64,000 bases of DNA from Laetiporus sulphureus 93-53 (GCF_001632365.1 NW_024468511.1:869723-933722), one strand, 5' to 3'. Shown: positions 48,014 through 59,589, counted from the first letter of the stretch. The notes: a model not told the origin generated them from the sequence alone. Translations and numbers: made by a program.

Positions 48014-48087
48014 ATGTTCAGTGTTGAATTTTTGCAGCTGATAATGCAATTAAAGATCTTATAAAATCGTTAGAACGACAAATTCAG

Positions 48088-48159
48088 TCCGATATGGTGT
48101 AACGGCTAACATTACCGCCTTTCACGCGGTAGCTCGGGGTTCGATTCCCCGTATCGGAG
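48088..48159 (+). tRNA. tRNA-Glu (anticodon TTC)
   Basis: A complete cloverleaf can be drawn: acceptor TCCGATA pairs with TATCGGA. The anticodon stem is ACCGC/GCGGT around loop CTTTCAC with anticodon TTC. The T-arm CGGGG-TTCGATT-CCCCG is intact. No intron and no encoded CCA. A T5 run at 48165-48169 is the RNA polymerase III terminator. It lies between the amidohydrolase gene and mS41. Confidence 0.97.
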
Positions 48160-48319
48160 GAATATTTTTGCTTCATGCAGACTTGCGGAGCTACATACAC
48201 TACCAGTACCTGTAACAGCGGCATACAGAAAACTAGGTCAATCGTAGTCCACCCATCTACATCAAGACTATTCCCCATCGAATACCCTGCGATTACAGCA
48301 AACCTTGCCAAGCCGACAG

Positions 48320-48882
48320 CTACTTATGCCTACGGGATCGTATGCGTTTGCCGTTTTGCACAGCAGGACCATGGCTATCACCTGTGTAAGGGAGGCAATC
48401 ACATGTATGTTATGACAGTACACACCCTCGGATCTTCTTCTTTGCCTTTGGAGGATGTGCAAATTCTCCTGGCTCTTGTCCTTGGCGGAACTTTTCCATA
48501 CACCATAGGATATACCTACAGGCACAACGAAAACGCTTCATCACAAAATATACATGGATTCATGGCAGATCGACTGACCTACGATCTCGCACGGCAATTC
48601 CTGCCTTCTTCATTTGATGGCCGTCAACCTTCCATAGATCTTCCCACTTTTCAGCTGTGACTTTCGTCTCTGCGGATCTTCCAATAGCCTTCAAAAATGT
48701 CTCAGGAGAGGATATTGTGCCTGGACAGAGGGACAAGCTAGCAAGGATGATCAAGGAAAGAACCGAGCTAACACCGTCCTACCTCGCATTGGGGGAACTG
48801 GCTGAAGAGCTGCCTTGCTCACGAACGTGCGGCAGAGTCGCGGCACTAGCGAGGATAATTGCGGAGCTAGAAAGGATGACAT
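48320..48882 (-). CDS. FYV4: Mitochondrial ribosomal protein mS41 (IGR-motif)
   Basis: Small-subunit mitochondrial ribosomal protein. Four exons on the minus strand. Exon 1 (from 48882) is a short leader MSSFLAPQLSSLVPRLCRTF. The second exon carries the IGR domain: SSPETFLKAIGRSAETKVTA, then EKWEDLWKVDGHQMKKAGIA and VRDRR. The third has YILWCMEKFRQGQEPGEFAH and PPKAKKKIRG. The last exon reads HGPAVQNGKRIRSRRHK and stops at 48320-48322, a basic tail typical of the family. Two plus-strand frames (48175-48660 and 48657-48911) are antisense to it and were rejected. The PETFLxxIGR...KxxGIxxRxRRYIL motif is diagnostic. Confidence 0.93.
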
Positions 48883-49224
48883 GGAGTCTAATCCCGGGGC
48901 GCGGAGAATAGGTGTGCGCGAAGGTAGTGGCCCACGAGACGAATCGTCCGCCACACGAAGATCGCTATCTAGATCGGGCGCTTATTGGGAACGGTATAGA
49001 GATGTCCCTGTAACGTAGCGCGTCTTGTCAAGACGTGCTGTCTGGAAAATTCGCTCGCAAAGTCACCATATCTATTGGTGAAATACGTAAACAAGGGCGC
49101 CAGCGAACAGTTGTTCCATTATCCCTGTACCTGCGAACTAAGATGGCAAAAATACTCCAGAAAATGAGAAAAGCGTCAACAGAGGGTATCTAGACACTAC
49201 GCAAACGAATTGGATGAAACAACA
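48883..49224. other. Intergenic between MON1 and mS41
   Basis: About 340 bp between two minus-strand genes, containing the mS41 promoter and MON1 3' UTR. No other feature was seen. Confidence 0.5.
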
Positions 49225-51661
49225 TTAGAACACCGGAGCGTCTAGTAAGAACAGCCGCCTCTCTTCCTTCTGCACCCAGCGCGCCACCGCATTGGCAGCG
49301 TTCATAACAGCACTCTTCGGTAGAAGCGGAGACAGCGCAAGGTAGAGTTCGTACTGCTGTGTAATCTGTCACGAAGGCCCGTCAATACGAGCGGAATCGG
49401 ATAGATCAGGGTGAAAGAGCCGCACCCAGCCCATCACACCCTCTCGCTCCGTACGAAGGTACTGCAACTTGAGCGTACTGGCCTGACCTGATTTGGCATG
49501 AATCGCGTCATAGAGCGTTTGATAGAGAGTGATGAGCCTACAACATAGGATTGCTGGTTAGCACATCGTATAAGAAGTGTGAGCGATCTCCTCACCGTCG
49601 CTTCTCGTTTGGTTTATCATAAGGATCCTCATAAAGCGGCATTGTCACTTGCACATGGGACCGGGACTTGTATACAAAATGACGCAAACCAGGGATGCCA
49701 AGATCTCCAACGGAGTATTCAGTATTGCCTCGGTCTATTGCATCGACGAGAGCTCTGAACAATCCGTCCTGTTTCAAACGCTGTTTACAAGACGTGAGAA
49801 TCGTAAATGAAGTATCGGTCGTGAGACGTACGGTCGCAATGCTATCACACCAACTCCGAACTGCTTCGAAGTTCGCACTGCCGCTCACAGAAACTAGGCA
49901 TACCTCAGGTGAAAGTTTGCGCGTGACATTCACCTCTGCACCGGTACTTGCACTTGTATTGTCCGGTCTTTGCTCATCATCATGGGCAGAGACACTCTGG
50001 CTGTCACTCTTGCTCGACCTGGGTGATATTGACGGTTCGTTTTCTCTATGCAGAAACATCACGTATGCGTTGACGAACGCGGAAGCATTGAATTTTGGCA
50101 GGCAGATAGGAAGCCAGGAGGCAGCCGCGGAAGAGTTGACAATGGAGGGAGCGTGAATAGTATTGATGAGAACATGGAGATCTGTTCGGAAAAAAGACAG
50201 CAACTAATCCGCAGATACAGTAAGATGGGTGTAGAGGAGCTCGTACCTGATGGGTGTATGGAATGCTTCTTTGGCCTGACCAGTGTGATAACTCGTTCTT
50301 GAGCTATCAGGATCACGTACAGTATATCCTAGGCAATCGATGAGGCTTTGCCGCCGTAATTGCACTATTGTTACTCTACCTTGATTTTGGATGTCGGCAC
50401 CAGTACATCCGCAATGCTCTTTCGCAGCACAGGCTCCACCTTAAGACAGTGCAATGAAAAGGTGGTCATGGCAAGATCCCATTCTAACCTTGCCAATAGC
50501 GAATGCATGAATGGTTCTGCCCCTATTTCAGGCAACGCTCAACGTAAGGTGCGAAGATAAACTTTTACTTCAATGTCAAACTGCTTACCGCTTAGAAGTC
50601 GTCGCAAATCGAAGTTGGCTCGTCGCTCAAACATACGCCGCAACTGCTCTGCCGAAATGACGCTGAGGATCTGCAGATGTAGATATTCAAGGTGGAAACG
50701 AGTCTTTCTTCGCCAACGTCAGAGTTTGAGATTGGACATCGACCAAAGCTTCTTTAGCTTACCACAGACTCAGGTTCTCCCCAAGACGACACGCAGACGT
50801 AGTATAAAGGAGGACGCAGGAGGAAAGAGATGCGTGTTTTGCCGGCATTTATGCAGCGTAGCTTGTCTCCGTCATCCAGATAGACAGACACTAGCGCTTG
50901 CATGATTCCAATGGTAGATGTCAGACTCTCAGAGGATTCGTCTTGTTCTTGACTATGCCGAACTGTTCAGCAGATCACACTGAGAGTTACACGATGCGCA
51001 CCTCACAAACACTGGTTTTCCTGCTTCTGTCAGGACAAAGTACTGTCTAGGAGGATAGTCGTCCACTGCATATTTTACTCATGAGATGTATCCCGCCCGG
51101 GAGCAGTACTTCCTACCTGGAGTGTGAGGCACGTCATCAGTCTCTACCGCCTTTCCCTTTCGAGCACTGCTCTGCTGCACTGATTCTAAAGGGTGTGAAT
51201 GGAATGAAGTCGTGTGAGCCATAACACTAACCATCCGAAGGCTCCCGCATGCTCAGAGTGTGTCTGAGCTGCTCGCGGAGTTGCTGTTTCGACTCTTCAT
51301 CTTCCGCATGCGAATTGTGTCTCTCATTATGGGATTCTGCCTCTCCATCAGCTGGCTCCAAGTCTGGATCGGGATCCTCGATGAGCATGCTCCCAGCCAC
51401 GGAGGAGTCAACATTCAGGGAAGATGAACTCGAGCTATGAACTCGACTTTCGACACGCTCGGGTCGTCCGACCGCTAACAGCTCTGAAGATGGATGACCT
51501 GAGGTCGGCACGGACAGTGTTGAGGTTGTCCCATGGCTGTAGACTCGGGAATACACCGAAGGCGCAGGTTGCACTTGCGGGGGTGCCAGACGCGACGGCG
51601 ACGATATCGGTGTACCCGCGCGAGAGGACGCCCGAGACAACGATGTGTTTGGCGTAGACAT
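49225..51661 (-). CDS. MON1: Vacuolar fusion protein Mon1
   Basis: Subunit of the Mon1-Ccz1 complex that activates Rab7/Ypt7 in endosome and autophagosome fusion with the vacuole. The start ATG 51661 opens a Ser/Pro-rich N-terminus (MSTPNTSLSRASSRAGTPIS). Downstream exons read HLEYLHLQILSVISAEQLRR, then FERRANFDLRRLLSG, RVITLVRPKKHSIHPS, DLHVLINTIHAPSIVNSS, CLPKFNASAFVNAYVMFL and GLRHFVYKSRSHVQVTMP. The C-terminus reads RLITLYQTLYDAIHAKS, LKLQYLRTEREGVMGW, ITQQYELYLALSPLLPKSAV and VQKEERRLFLLDAPVF. A 60-nt intron is required to bypass a stop codon in the continuous frame before ITQQ. Motifs match the longin-domain Mon1 family throughout. Confidence 0.93.
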
Positions 51662-51894
51662 GCGAGCAGCAGGGGCAATAGGCAAGCTTTACGATGTAGA
51701 TGGTTCTGAGCGAACAATTGAGTACAGTCGGGCTATGTCGCTTTCGTGATGGTACATGCAGTGATGGGTGTGTCTATCGAGGGCGCCTGTGGCCCTGTGC
51801 ATCTTGGCCTCCAACTTGGCCCCCCCCCCCCAACTGCCATCGCCTGCTGGCACAGCGCGACATTTGTCTTGTCGGGCAAACCTCGGCATCGAAT
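51662..51894. promoter_or_regulatory. Divergent promoter of MON1 and a BTB gene
   Basis: 233 bp between two start codons facing away from each other. Contains a run of 12 C residues at 51820-51831. Confidence 0.55.
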
Positions 51895-52973
51895 ATGCAG
51901 CTACAGACTGCGATCAAGTACGAACGTGGGGAACCATGGTTTGAAGACGGGAACATTGTCCTACTTGCGGACCAGAGCACTGTCGCATTCAAGGTTCACC
52001 GGGGAGTTCTATCGCGACACTCGGAGATATTCCAATCCATGTTCCAGCTGCCGCCTCCCTCGCAGTCAGAATATATCGAGACAGTGGACGGCTGTCAGTT
52101 GGTTCGTATGTATGATCTCCCTGCCGATCTAAGCAACCTGATCAAGGCATTATACGACGGTCCGTAAGTAGCTACTTTGCACCACCCACCCCCAACCAAA
52201 ACCTGTCTGTTCCACTCATTCGTGCCTACAGCTCCTTTCAGAACCGCAGTGCAAGAGATTTCTACGATGTCGCAGGCGTCCTGCGTCTCTCCAACAAGTA
52301 TTTCATTGCGCATCTTCGATCCCAGGCGATCCGTTTTCTCTCCAAAACATGGAGCTGTACACTTCGCGGACACGACGCCATGCTGCAGATGGCTCTCGAC
52401 TCTCATCGAGTGGACGGTCTGACGTACCCATATGTGCACCCGCTTCACGTCCTTAAGCTTGCTCGCGAAACCAATGCTCAAGTTCTAGTCCCTTCGGCGC
52501 TGTACTTCCTCTCACTCTACCCACTGCAGGATATCACGCGAGGGGATCATCCTAAATTGCAGGTGGAGCACCCTTCGCGTCCCTCTCCTGAGCTCTCTGC
52601 GCAGGATCTGCAGGACTACACTCTGATGTTCCAGCATCGGATCGACCTGATGCTAGAATTCGTCCAGAACGTGGACACAGCTCCCGGAGCTGGCGCAATG
52701 TGTACAAATCGACAGGGCGACTGTTACAGTGTCTTTTCAAGGCTGGCGAATGTGCTTTCGCGCTCCTGGCTGGCGAGGACGGGCCCTCTTCACTTCATGG
52801 TGCAGGCCGTCGATCAATTAGCTGAAGACCCAACCGCTTGCCATCCTTGTCACCGTGCATTTCGTGAACACGTGTTCGCAAAGCGGCAGCAGATTTGGGA
52901 CGAGCTCCCGAGCATCGTCGGTCTTCCAAATTGGGAGGAGTTGAAGGCCAGCGATTTAGGGTCGCAGCCATAG
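51895..52973 (+). CDS. BTB/POZ-domain protein
   Basis: Predicted adaptor or oligomerisation protein of a large fungal BTB family. Two exons. BTB core: YERGEPWFEDGNIVLLADQS, TVAFKVHRGVLSRHSEIFQS, GCQLVRMYDLPADLSNLIKA. After the intron FYDVAGVLRLSNKYFIAHLR completes the domain. The C-terminal half has helical segments (HVLKLARETNAQVLVPSALY) and a Cys/His cluster (CHPCHRAFREHV) of unknown role. Ends NWEELKASDLGSQP. Start ATG at 51895 (MQLQTAIKYE); upstream in-frame codons have poor composition. No Kelch, ankyrin or MATH domain is attached. Such genes are numerous in Agaricomycetes, and the partner is unknown. Confidence 0.85.
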
Positions 52974-53261
52974 CTGTTCAGTGCTCTTATGCCGGCGATT
53001 GTTTGGTGTAGCATTTTCTTTTATACTTATGTAACGCACTCGATTGTTTTATCATTCGAGACTTTGTTCTACACTCGTCCCCGCTCCACTCAGCCCGTTT
53101 ACATGATTACGTCAATTCCATTTCGAACGGATGTTTTCACGAAATCCTGAGGGCACCACGGCTTCAGATGAAACGGATTAACCTCCAGCCGGGTTACATT
53201 GTTTGCTCACCATAAACTCGCCACGCAAGGGCGATTCACATTCTGGGAATCCGACATACCT
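52974..53261. other. Convergent intergenic region
   Basis: About 290 bp between the stops of the BTB gene and the guanine deaminase gene, AT-rich; presumably both 3' UTRs. Confidence 0.5.
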
Positions 53262-54874
53262 TCAAACCAGTCTCTTGCCCTGTACCCACATTGCACAGCG
53301 ATTCCGTCCATCGCCTATGCACCACCATTTCTCAATCATGTCCGTCGTCAATTCTCTCTTGCTCAAAGGATTGTCATCGAAAAAATCCAGCGGACCGACA
53401 CCCTCTCCCGTGTACGCGTCGAAGAGTCGAACTGCAAGGCCAAGCCGTCAAGATGTGAACATCCAAGACGGATGCGGTTCCGCTTACTGTGCTGTGCATC
53501 AAACGGCACGCCAACCACAAATAGGCCGCACCCGTCTGGCAGCCCTAGCGCAATGGCGCCTCCACGGGTTGCGAGATACAGCGCCTCCTTCCAGTCCACT
53601 GAAAGGTCAGTTTGTGGCTCCCACGTCGTGTCGTCGGCAGCCCGCATAATTCGCGAACCTTCCCTTATACGGGAGACCGCGACCGCCTGCCGCATGCAGC
53701 TCATAATGTTGATATCATAACCGCCTGCGATGTCCGTGCCCAAGCCGACTTTCACGCCAGCTTGCAGCGCCTCGCGAAGCGGAAACGGCTTCGCGGAGAA
53801 GTACGCGTTCGACAGAGGACAGTGGGCGACTGCGGTGCCATACTGCGACAATTGAGAGAGCGACGGCGGAGAGAGAAAGGTGCAGTGTGCTTGGATCGTG
53901 CGTGGCGTGAGGAGGCCATTCTATTCATATCGTACAGTCAAGCGGGATATATGCGCACCATAGTGGTGATGGTGGGCTTACTCTCGCGAAGACTGCCATG
54001 TCGTCCATGCCACGCTCGCGCTTGACCCATTCCATTTGGTCGTGTGCCTCGGCCATATGGCTCTGAACGCGAAGATCGTCCTGCGCAGACATATCGCCTA
54101 GCCCTTTCAACAGCTCGTCCGAGCAAGTAGGCACGAAGCGTGGAGTCAGGACCGGCTCGACCAGCCGTGCATGGCGCGGAAGCTCCGCGAACAATGCACG
54201 GCACTGGTGTGAAAAGTGAAGTGCTGCAGATAAAGCTGCTTCTGCTGTGTGCTCGACGTACGATGTTCGAGAGGAAATATCCATGGATAGCTTGCCTACA
54301 TATGCTCGGATACCGGCCTTTTGCATGACCTTCGCTAGTATCAGACTAGTCAAGGCGAACGCGTGTAAGTATGCTTAGAGTATAATGGCTCGCTCTTACT
54401 TTGTTTCTGAATTGATCGTACCGAAGAGCAATACGGCGCCGGTTCCATATTCGATAAGTCGGGCTGCGAGCCGTGCATATACCTTCTCCGCTAGAACAGG
54501 GTCTGCATCTAAGCTCTCTTCAGCTTTGAACGCGTATTCATCTAGCCATTTCATCAAGGGGAGGTGCAGTCCTGTCCCTTGGTAAAGAAATTGAGGTGCA
54601 TGCAGATGGAGGTCGCAGAACGTCGGGAGGAGAAAGCCTCCCCGCGGTATGAGTATGAGAGGTTCCCTCGCATTATGAATCAAGTTTTGAGACTCTGCAG
54701 CGCATGCTGGCGCAACGTGGGCCAGGATTCCCTCGTCATTGACATCTACAGTATCGCATAGCTTCAGTGGCATGGCCGCTGGTGCGTTGTATCCATCTTG
54801 CCTAAGAGATAATCTTGCAAAATATCGATTTGTCCGAGATTTGAACAGTGAACAAGGTCTCCTCTGATCAACAT
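53262..54874 (-). CDS. GDA: Guanine deaminase
   Basis: Zinc-dependent amidohydrolase converting guanine to xanthine in purine salvage. Exon 1 (54874-54802) starts MLIRGDLVHCSNLGQIDILQ; its intron begins with GC rather than GT (GC-AG type) and ends at 54746, giving DYLLDVNDEGILAHVAP. The core reads FLLPTFCDLHLHAPQFLYQG with the HxH metal site, GTGAVLLFGTINSETK, HFSHQCRALFAELPRHARLV and VEPVLTPRF. Then come QSHMAEAHDQMEWV with the third His, YGTAVAHCPLSNAYFSAKPF, and VGLGTDIAGGYDINIMSCMR with the metal Asp. The C-terminus RLFDAYTGEGVGPLDFFDDN through DGRNRCAMWVQGKRLV follows an intron. Stop 53262-53264. The family and catalytic residues are clear; the GC-AG intron is an inference. Confidence 0.9.
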
Positions 54875-55213
54875 CTGCCGTGGGTTCGTTGGCTAGATAA
54901 TCAAGATGGGCGTTCGGAGGTGCAAATGCCGCCACATCGTTCTTGATCCTGCCGGGCGTTATGAAAGGTAGCGCCCGGAGCTAGCGCTGAGCGCTGATCG
55001 GGAGCTCTTTTTGAATACAATTTATATCCCGCGTGCTGCGAGTACGATAGACAGCGGCCAGTAATGGGTACATAGGTTATGAGTGTGATGCAGAGGACGA
55101 AGAGGGCCTAAACACAATGCAGACCTCGAATATCAACAGAGTTGAATCCACTCTGGATTTGCTCATTCAATGTGAGGTTAGTAACCATAATACATGGATG
55201 CATGCTATCTGAC
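54875..55213. promoter_or_regulatory. Guanine deaminase promoter with TATA box
   Basis: About 340 bp between the guanine deaminase start and the 3' end of the alpha/beta hydrolase gene. TATAAA in minus-strand orientation lies at 55021-55026, about 147 bp before the start codon, a plausible core promoter. No recognisable transcription factor site was identified. Confidence 0.4.
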
Positions 55214-57000
55214 CTATTTCCCTGCGTTCTCCCGTTCCCGCATGCGCACATACTTCGTCAAAGCCTCGACCATAGGTCGTCTTCGTCCCTCTGTGAACAA
55301 AACCTCCTCATGGCCAATGTCGGTGCGGTATATGACCTCTGCCCCATCCCTCTGCCATCGGAAATCTTCCCCCTTTTCGCCTGTCAAATATTCTCTCGCC
55401 TTTTTCGCATCTAGCAGCAGATCCTGTCCTCCAATTGCGACAGTGACCTTCCTGCCGTCAAGCTCATCCTTCCAGAGACTGTTATCCATCAAGAACATAT
55501 TCCGCGAGACCACCCGCGAAATGTCGGGATCGCGGCAAACAAAGTACCAGAGCAGCCATTCCGTTGCGCGCCGCGGCGGACGATATGCGAAATTGTACGA
55601 GAGGTCGGGCCTGAAAGCCAGTAGTGCAACAGGGTCGGCGAGAACCATGGCTGCAATCCGCTGGGACAGTGCGGGGTCTCGGAGCATGTAGGTGGTGACA
55701 AAGGTGCCGTAAGAATGCGCGGCTATAACGACCTCCGATAGGCCGTGATGGTCGAGGATCTGTCGGATTGCATCCATCATAGCTTGTCGCTCGAGAATGG
55801 GCTTGGAAATCCGTGTGCTGAATGAGAGGTATTCTATAGCCAGGATACCAATATCCGGGTCTGCGGCAACAATGTCGAGCATGAAAGGCACATATGGCAT
55901 GAGCCCCATCTATGCTGCTCGTCAGCTAGACAGTACAAACAGAGCAAACAATCTTACCCCGACGCCGTGAAGGAACAGTACTGGCAGCTTAGACCTGCTA
56001 CGGTGAGGACGATACCAGTACCCAAGCTCTGGATGAGGCGACGGCTTCGAGAATAGGACCGATGCTCGGGGTGGGAAGCACGGTATAAGGCGATGTACCT
56101 CATAGTGCTCGAATCCTTTCCATAGCAACACAGCGGACACGCAGGTGTCAAGAAGTGCGACGTTCTAGGCGCTGTTTGAGCGGCTTAAACATCACTGACA
56201 ACAATTTTGTTCTTACAAGGTACCAAATCAGGGGCCTGTGAACCATAGGCACTGGGTCGAGCGTGAGCATCATGCCCTTGCCACTTGCGCCTGGCTTGTC
56301 TTCAAATTTATGGCCAGTGGTAGTTTCAACTCGCGAGATATACTCTTCAAGTTCGTCCTTCCACTCTGGACGCAGATCCTCGCGCCTTGCGTTGAAAACA
56401 TGAAGGAGGAGAACGTCCACTAGATTTTCCCGTGATATGTATACTCCTGGCTTGTGCAGAACATAGAGCCATCCCTTGGGCCCGTTTGCCGAACAGAGGT
56501 CCGGCAGGCATTTGTTGAAAAGGGCTCGCCGTTGTTCGCTTGACGGAGTTGGTGGCAAAATAGCGGGCTGCTCGAGGAGTCAGTTCATCTCGCTCCCGTA
56601 AACCACGGGTCTTCGCACCTTCTGTAGCAGCCTTTGTCGAGGAAGATATACGAAAACATAGAAAGCAATCTCCGCCAACGCATACCACCCAAGCCACTTG
56701 GAGAAAATCCAGTAACCAGCATAGTAGCTTAACAGCATATATGCTACGCTTAGAGGGGCCACCAGTTGTAGGCAGATGATGAGTACTCGGACGACAATGT
56801 AGTCGGCCTGGAGTGGCAACTCTGATCCCATGACGTCTTCTACCTTCGTTAGCAGATGCAATGACACTTTCAAATATGCATCGCGAACCTCGTCGGTGTC
56901 CTCTATATCTTGCTGAGAAAAGAAACTGCGAAGACAAGAAGTTAGCAGACTGCAGTTGATAAGATGCCTGGAGGACTTCGTCTATCCTCGTCAGAGGCAT
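55214..57000 (-). CDS. Membrane-anchored alpha/beta hydrolase
   Basis: Alpha/beta hydrolase fold protein with an N-terminal membrane segment. Order: a helical N-terminus (FSQQDIEDTDEVRDAYLKVS), a hydrophobic stretch IICLQLVAPLSVAYMLLSYY, then after an intron LEQPAILPPTPSSEQRRALF. The hydrolase part reads YWYRPHRSRSKLPVLFLHGV, GIGIGxx-type GILAIEYLSFSTRISKPILE, and AHSYGTFVTTYMLRDPALSQ with the nucleophile Ser in AHSYG. Later DSLWKDELDG and GHEEVLFTEGRRR supply acid and His candidates. Ends YVRMRERENAGK. The substrate is unknown. The 5' end is not resolved: 57000 is an upstream ATG whose short exon does not splice cleanly, so the true start may differ. Confidence 0.7.
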
Positions 57001-58394
57001 AGTCTATATACTGCCCGCCAGGTGCCTGAGGGGTCGACAGAATTAGAATGGGCGAGTACGGCAGCAATGGTCACAGGTTACGCGACGATCGATTTGTTTT
57101 CAAACGGAGTCATCGACGCTACTTAGATGCTACCATTCCTGGCCAGCGACTGTTAGCAACACACAGGCTCTCGGCGATTCATTGACCGAGAGTCAACTTA
57201 GCCCAAACACGCGGCCCAGTGGCCATGCCAAATGGACAGCGCTCCGAGAAAGCAGTATGTACATTTCTACACATGAGCGCGTCAGCGTCAAAAGGGGGGC
57301 GATCGCAGTGACGTAACGATAAATTACGGGACTGGCAGCCGATGAAATCGCACTCACCAAGTTGCGCTGCATGCCAACCTGCCGGTCCTACGGGATAAAT
57401 ACAGTTAGGAAGACCGAAGCCCCTTTTGCTAGCGGGATTTTAGCGGCCAGTAAGACACCTCCACTGCAACGTGACAACATTGCGCTAAGATAGGACACCT
57501 TGTGAGAGGATCGTTATCGGATGTAGTGGTGCGATGCCAGCTTGGCGCTGGGGCTGGAAGCGTGGATAATAATTTTCGACTGACAGCGGCGCGAGAACAG
57601 GGTAACGGCTTTGTTGGAGTCTCTTCTTAGCGGTTGAAGAAAAGAAAGCGATTTGCATAGGATGTGCAACTGCTAAAATAGACACTATGCTGAAACTGCA
57701 GTCAGAAGGGATTCGAGGCCTGGGACTGGAGTATGATATACCGAGAATGATAGTACTTAGGGCGATGGCTAGACTAAAGCAGGCCTAATCTCGAACCATG
57801 TCCAATAAAGGTCGGAAAGCATGCATTGTTTGAGTTGAAAATGCAGCGAAGAAGACGCCACGCCTGAATTAATCGCGTCGTACTAGTACTTAGGTCACTA
57901 GACGAACCAAAGTAGGGCGAGCGACTACGTCGTCATCAGGTCCGAAGCCTGATCAGTTGTTCCTGACGGGAATGACCTCACCGATCGCAGAGCCCGGAGG
58001 CATCCCGGGTATGTGGCCCATATAATGGTAGCACTAACTTGCGTCCTCCGAGAGCGGCTCAACCGCGTGCTCGTATTCATATTCGTCTTCGTTGACGGCT
58101 TAACCGGTCCCCTTGGATATCACTTTGAATTCGTGAGGCGCACCCTCATGAAGCAGCAGGCGAGGTATATGCATCAACACTAGATATAGCGATGTTTGAA
58201 TGCGCTCTGAGCAGAATTCCGCGGAAGGCGACGGTGAGGTTCGGAGCGCAGTAGAGCAGCCACAATGGAAATGACCGCGCGCGGACCGAACGCGATGATC
58301 GGACCGCTCGTGGGTCGTGCACGCCCACAGACGCCCACGCCCGCTAACTTCCACGCCATTCACCTTTCTCAACGTCGCCGACGTCCGTCCAGAG
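57001..58394. other. Long 5' flank of EBP; from 57483 duplicated
   Basis: No gene is supported. From about 57483 the sequence is repeated at about 60000 (see duplication). It includes GAGAGGATCGTTATCGGAT at about 57500 and 60014, GGATAATAATTTT, GCATAGGATGTGCAACTGCT and AGACACTAT. The first half (57001-57482) has no counterpart. Confidence 0.6.
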
Positions 58395-59308
58395 ATGTCG
58401 TCCGCACCTGATACCCTCCCGATATTCACGCAGAGCTCGGCCTACTCCCTCGGTTTCGTCGTCGTCGTCGGCATCGTCGCGTACGTCTCGTCGAATTTGC
58501 TCCTTCCCAAAAATGCGAGCTGGCAAGACCGCTTCACCTGGATCTGGCTTGTATGTAGATGATTGCGGGGTGCCACGGTGTATTGACTCTCGCCGCGCAG
58601 GCATTTGACGCGATGATCCACTTCACCTTCGAGGGCTCCTTCCTCTGGCTGTCCATATTCGGCCGGCAGGTCAACACCAGCATCGGTCCCTTCGCTGAGC
58701 TGTGTGAGTACCTTCGAAGCGACGTGTAGATCTTCTTCTGAGCTTTCTGTGCTAGGGAAGGAGTATGCCCGCGCCGACGCGCGCTGGGGCTTCTCTGATC
58801 CGACTGTTGTCTCGCTGGAGATCCTGACCGTCCTGGGTGCGGGACCTATGTGCTGCTACATCCTCAAGCAACTCGCACAGGATGATCCTGCCAGGCATTA
58901 CTGGATCGTAGTGCTGAGCACTGCGGAACTGTACGGAGGGTGAGTAGCGCTCCAGGTCTGTTTCTGTTATCGAGAAGTTGACAGCGGCATATTCTGTTAG
59001 TTGGATGACATTCTGTCCCGAGTGGCTCACAGGAAACCAGTATCTCAACACGGACAACGTGCTGCATTTCTGGGTTTATCTGGTCGTGAGTGTCTTTTGT
59101 GCTGCGTAACTTCACCTTCCACTGAATACATGGCATCAGTTTATGAATGTGATGTGAGTCTTTATGTCTGCCTCGTGGATCTACACTGACACGTCATTTT
59201 GCGAACAGCTGGGTGATCATACCCATCTGGCTCATGATCGATTCCTATCGACACATTGCTCGCTCCCTTCGTGTAGCGCAGGTCGCTACCAGGGCCAAAA
59301 AGAACTAA
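58395..59308 (+). CDS. EBP: EBP-type sterol delta8-delta7 isomerase
   Basis: Endoplasmic reticulum membrane protein of the EXPERA/emopamil-binding family, which in animals and plants isomerises sterol C8 to C7 double bonds. Six exons: 58395-58550, 58601-58703, 58756-58939, 59001-59085, 59140-59153 (14 nt) and 59209-59308, giving about 213 residues (human EBP 230). Family motifs: AMIHFTFEGSFLWLSIFGRQ (with catalytic-type His and Glu), WKEYARADARWGF, the Glu of VVSLEILTVLGAG, YGGWMTFCPEWLTG, FWVYLVFMNVIWVIIP and the basic tail ATRAKKN. The 14-nt exon encodes the conserved FMNV before VIW. Ergosterol synthesis in fungi normally uses the unrelated Erg2, so the actual substrate is uncertain. Confidence 0.9.
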
Positions 59309-59589
59309 TTTTGCTCGCCGGAACGGAGGGCATTAGCTCACCGCTTTGGTGATGCGATTTGGACATTGCTCAATGGGAAATAATATCAGTGAGAGAGGAT
59401 CTACCAGAATACCCTGCTTTCTTGCTTTCGCATCTTTGCGCTCTCCCATTTATACAAGCTATTATCGGCTGTAAATTGATACCTATTGCTTTCGGTGTTG
59501 TGTTCACCTTCCAGCGAACTTCGATGTCTTACTGTTGTTGCTTTCATATATTTACTGATTAATCAAGACGAACGCAAGTGGTACACATT
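59309..59589. other. 3' flank of EBP, AT-rich
   Basis: The EBP 3' UTR and the start of the relic ORC6 end. No gene was seen. Confidence 0.4.

Noticed and set aside
48175..48911. Two plus-strand open frames of 161 and 84 residues
   Set aside because: They are antisense shadows of mS41, whose IGR domain reads clearly on the minus strand.
49370..49460. In-frame TGA near the C-terminus of Mon1
   Set aside because: Treating the stretch as a 60-nt intron with consensus ends gives the expected GWITQQYELYLALS join, so readthrough or recoding is not needed.
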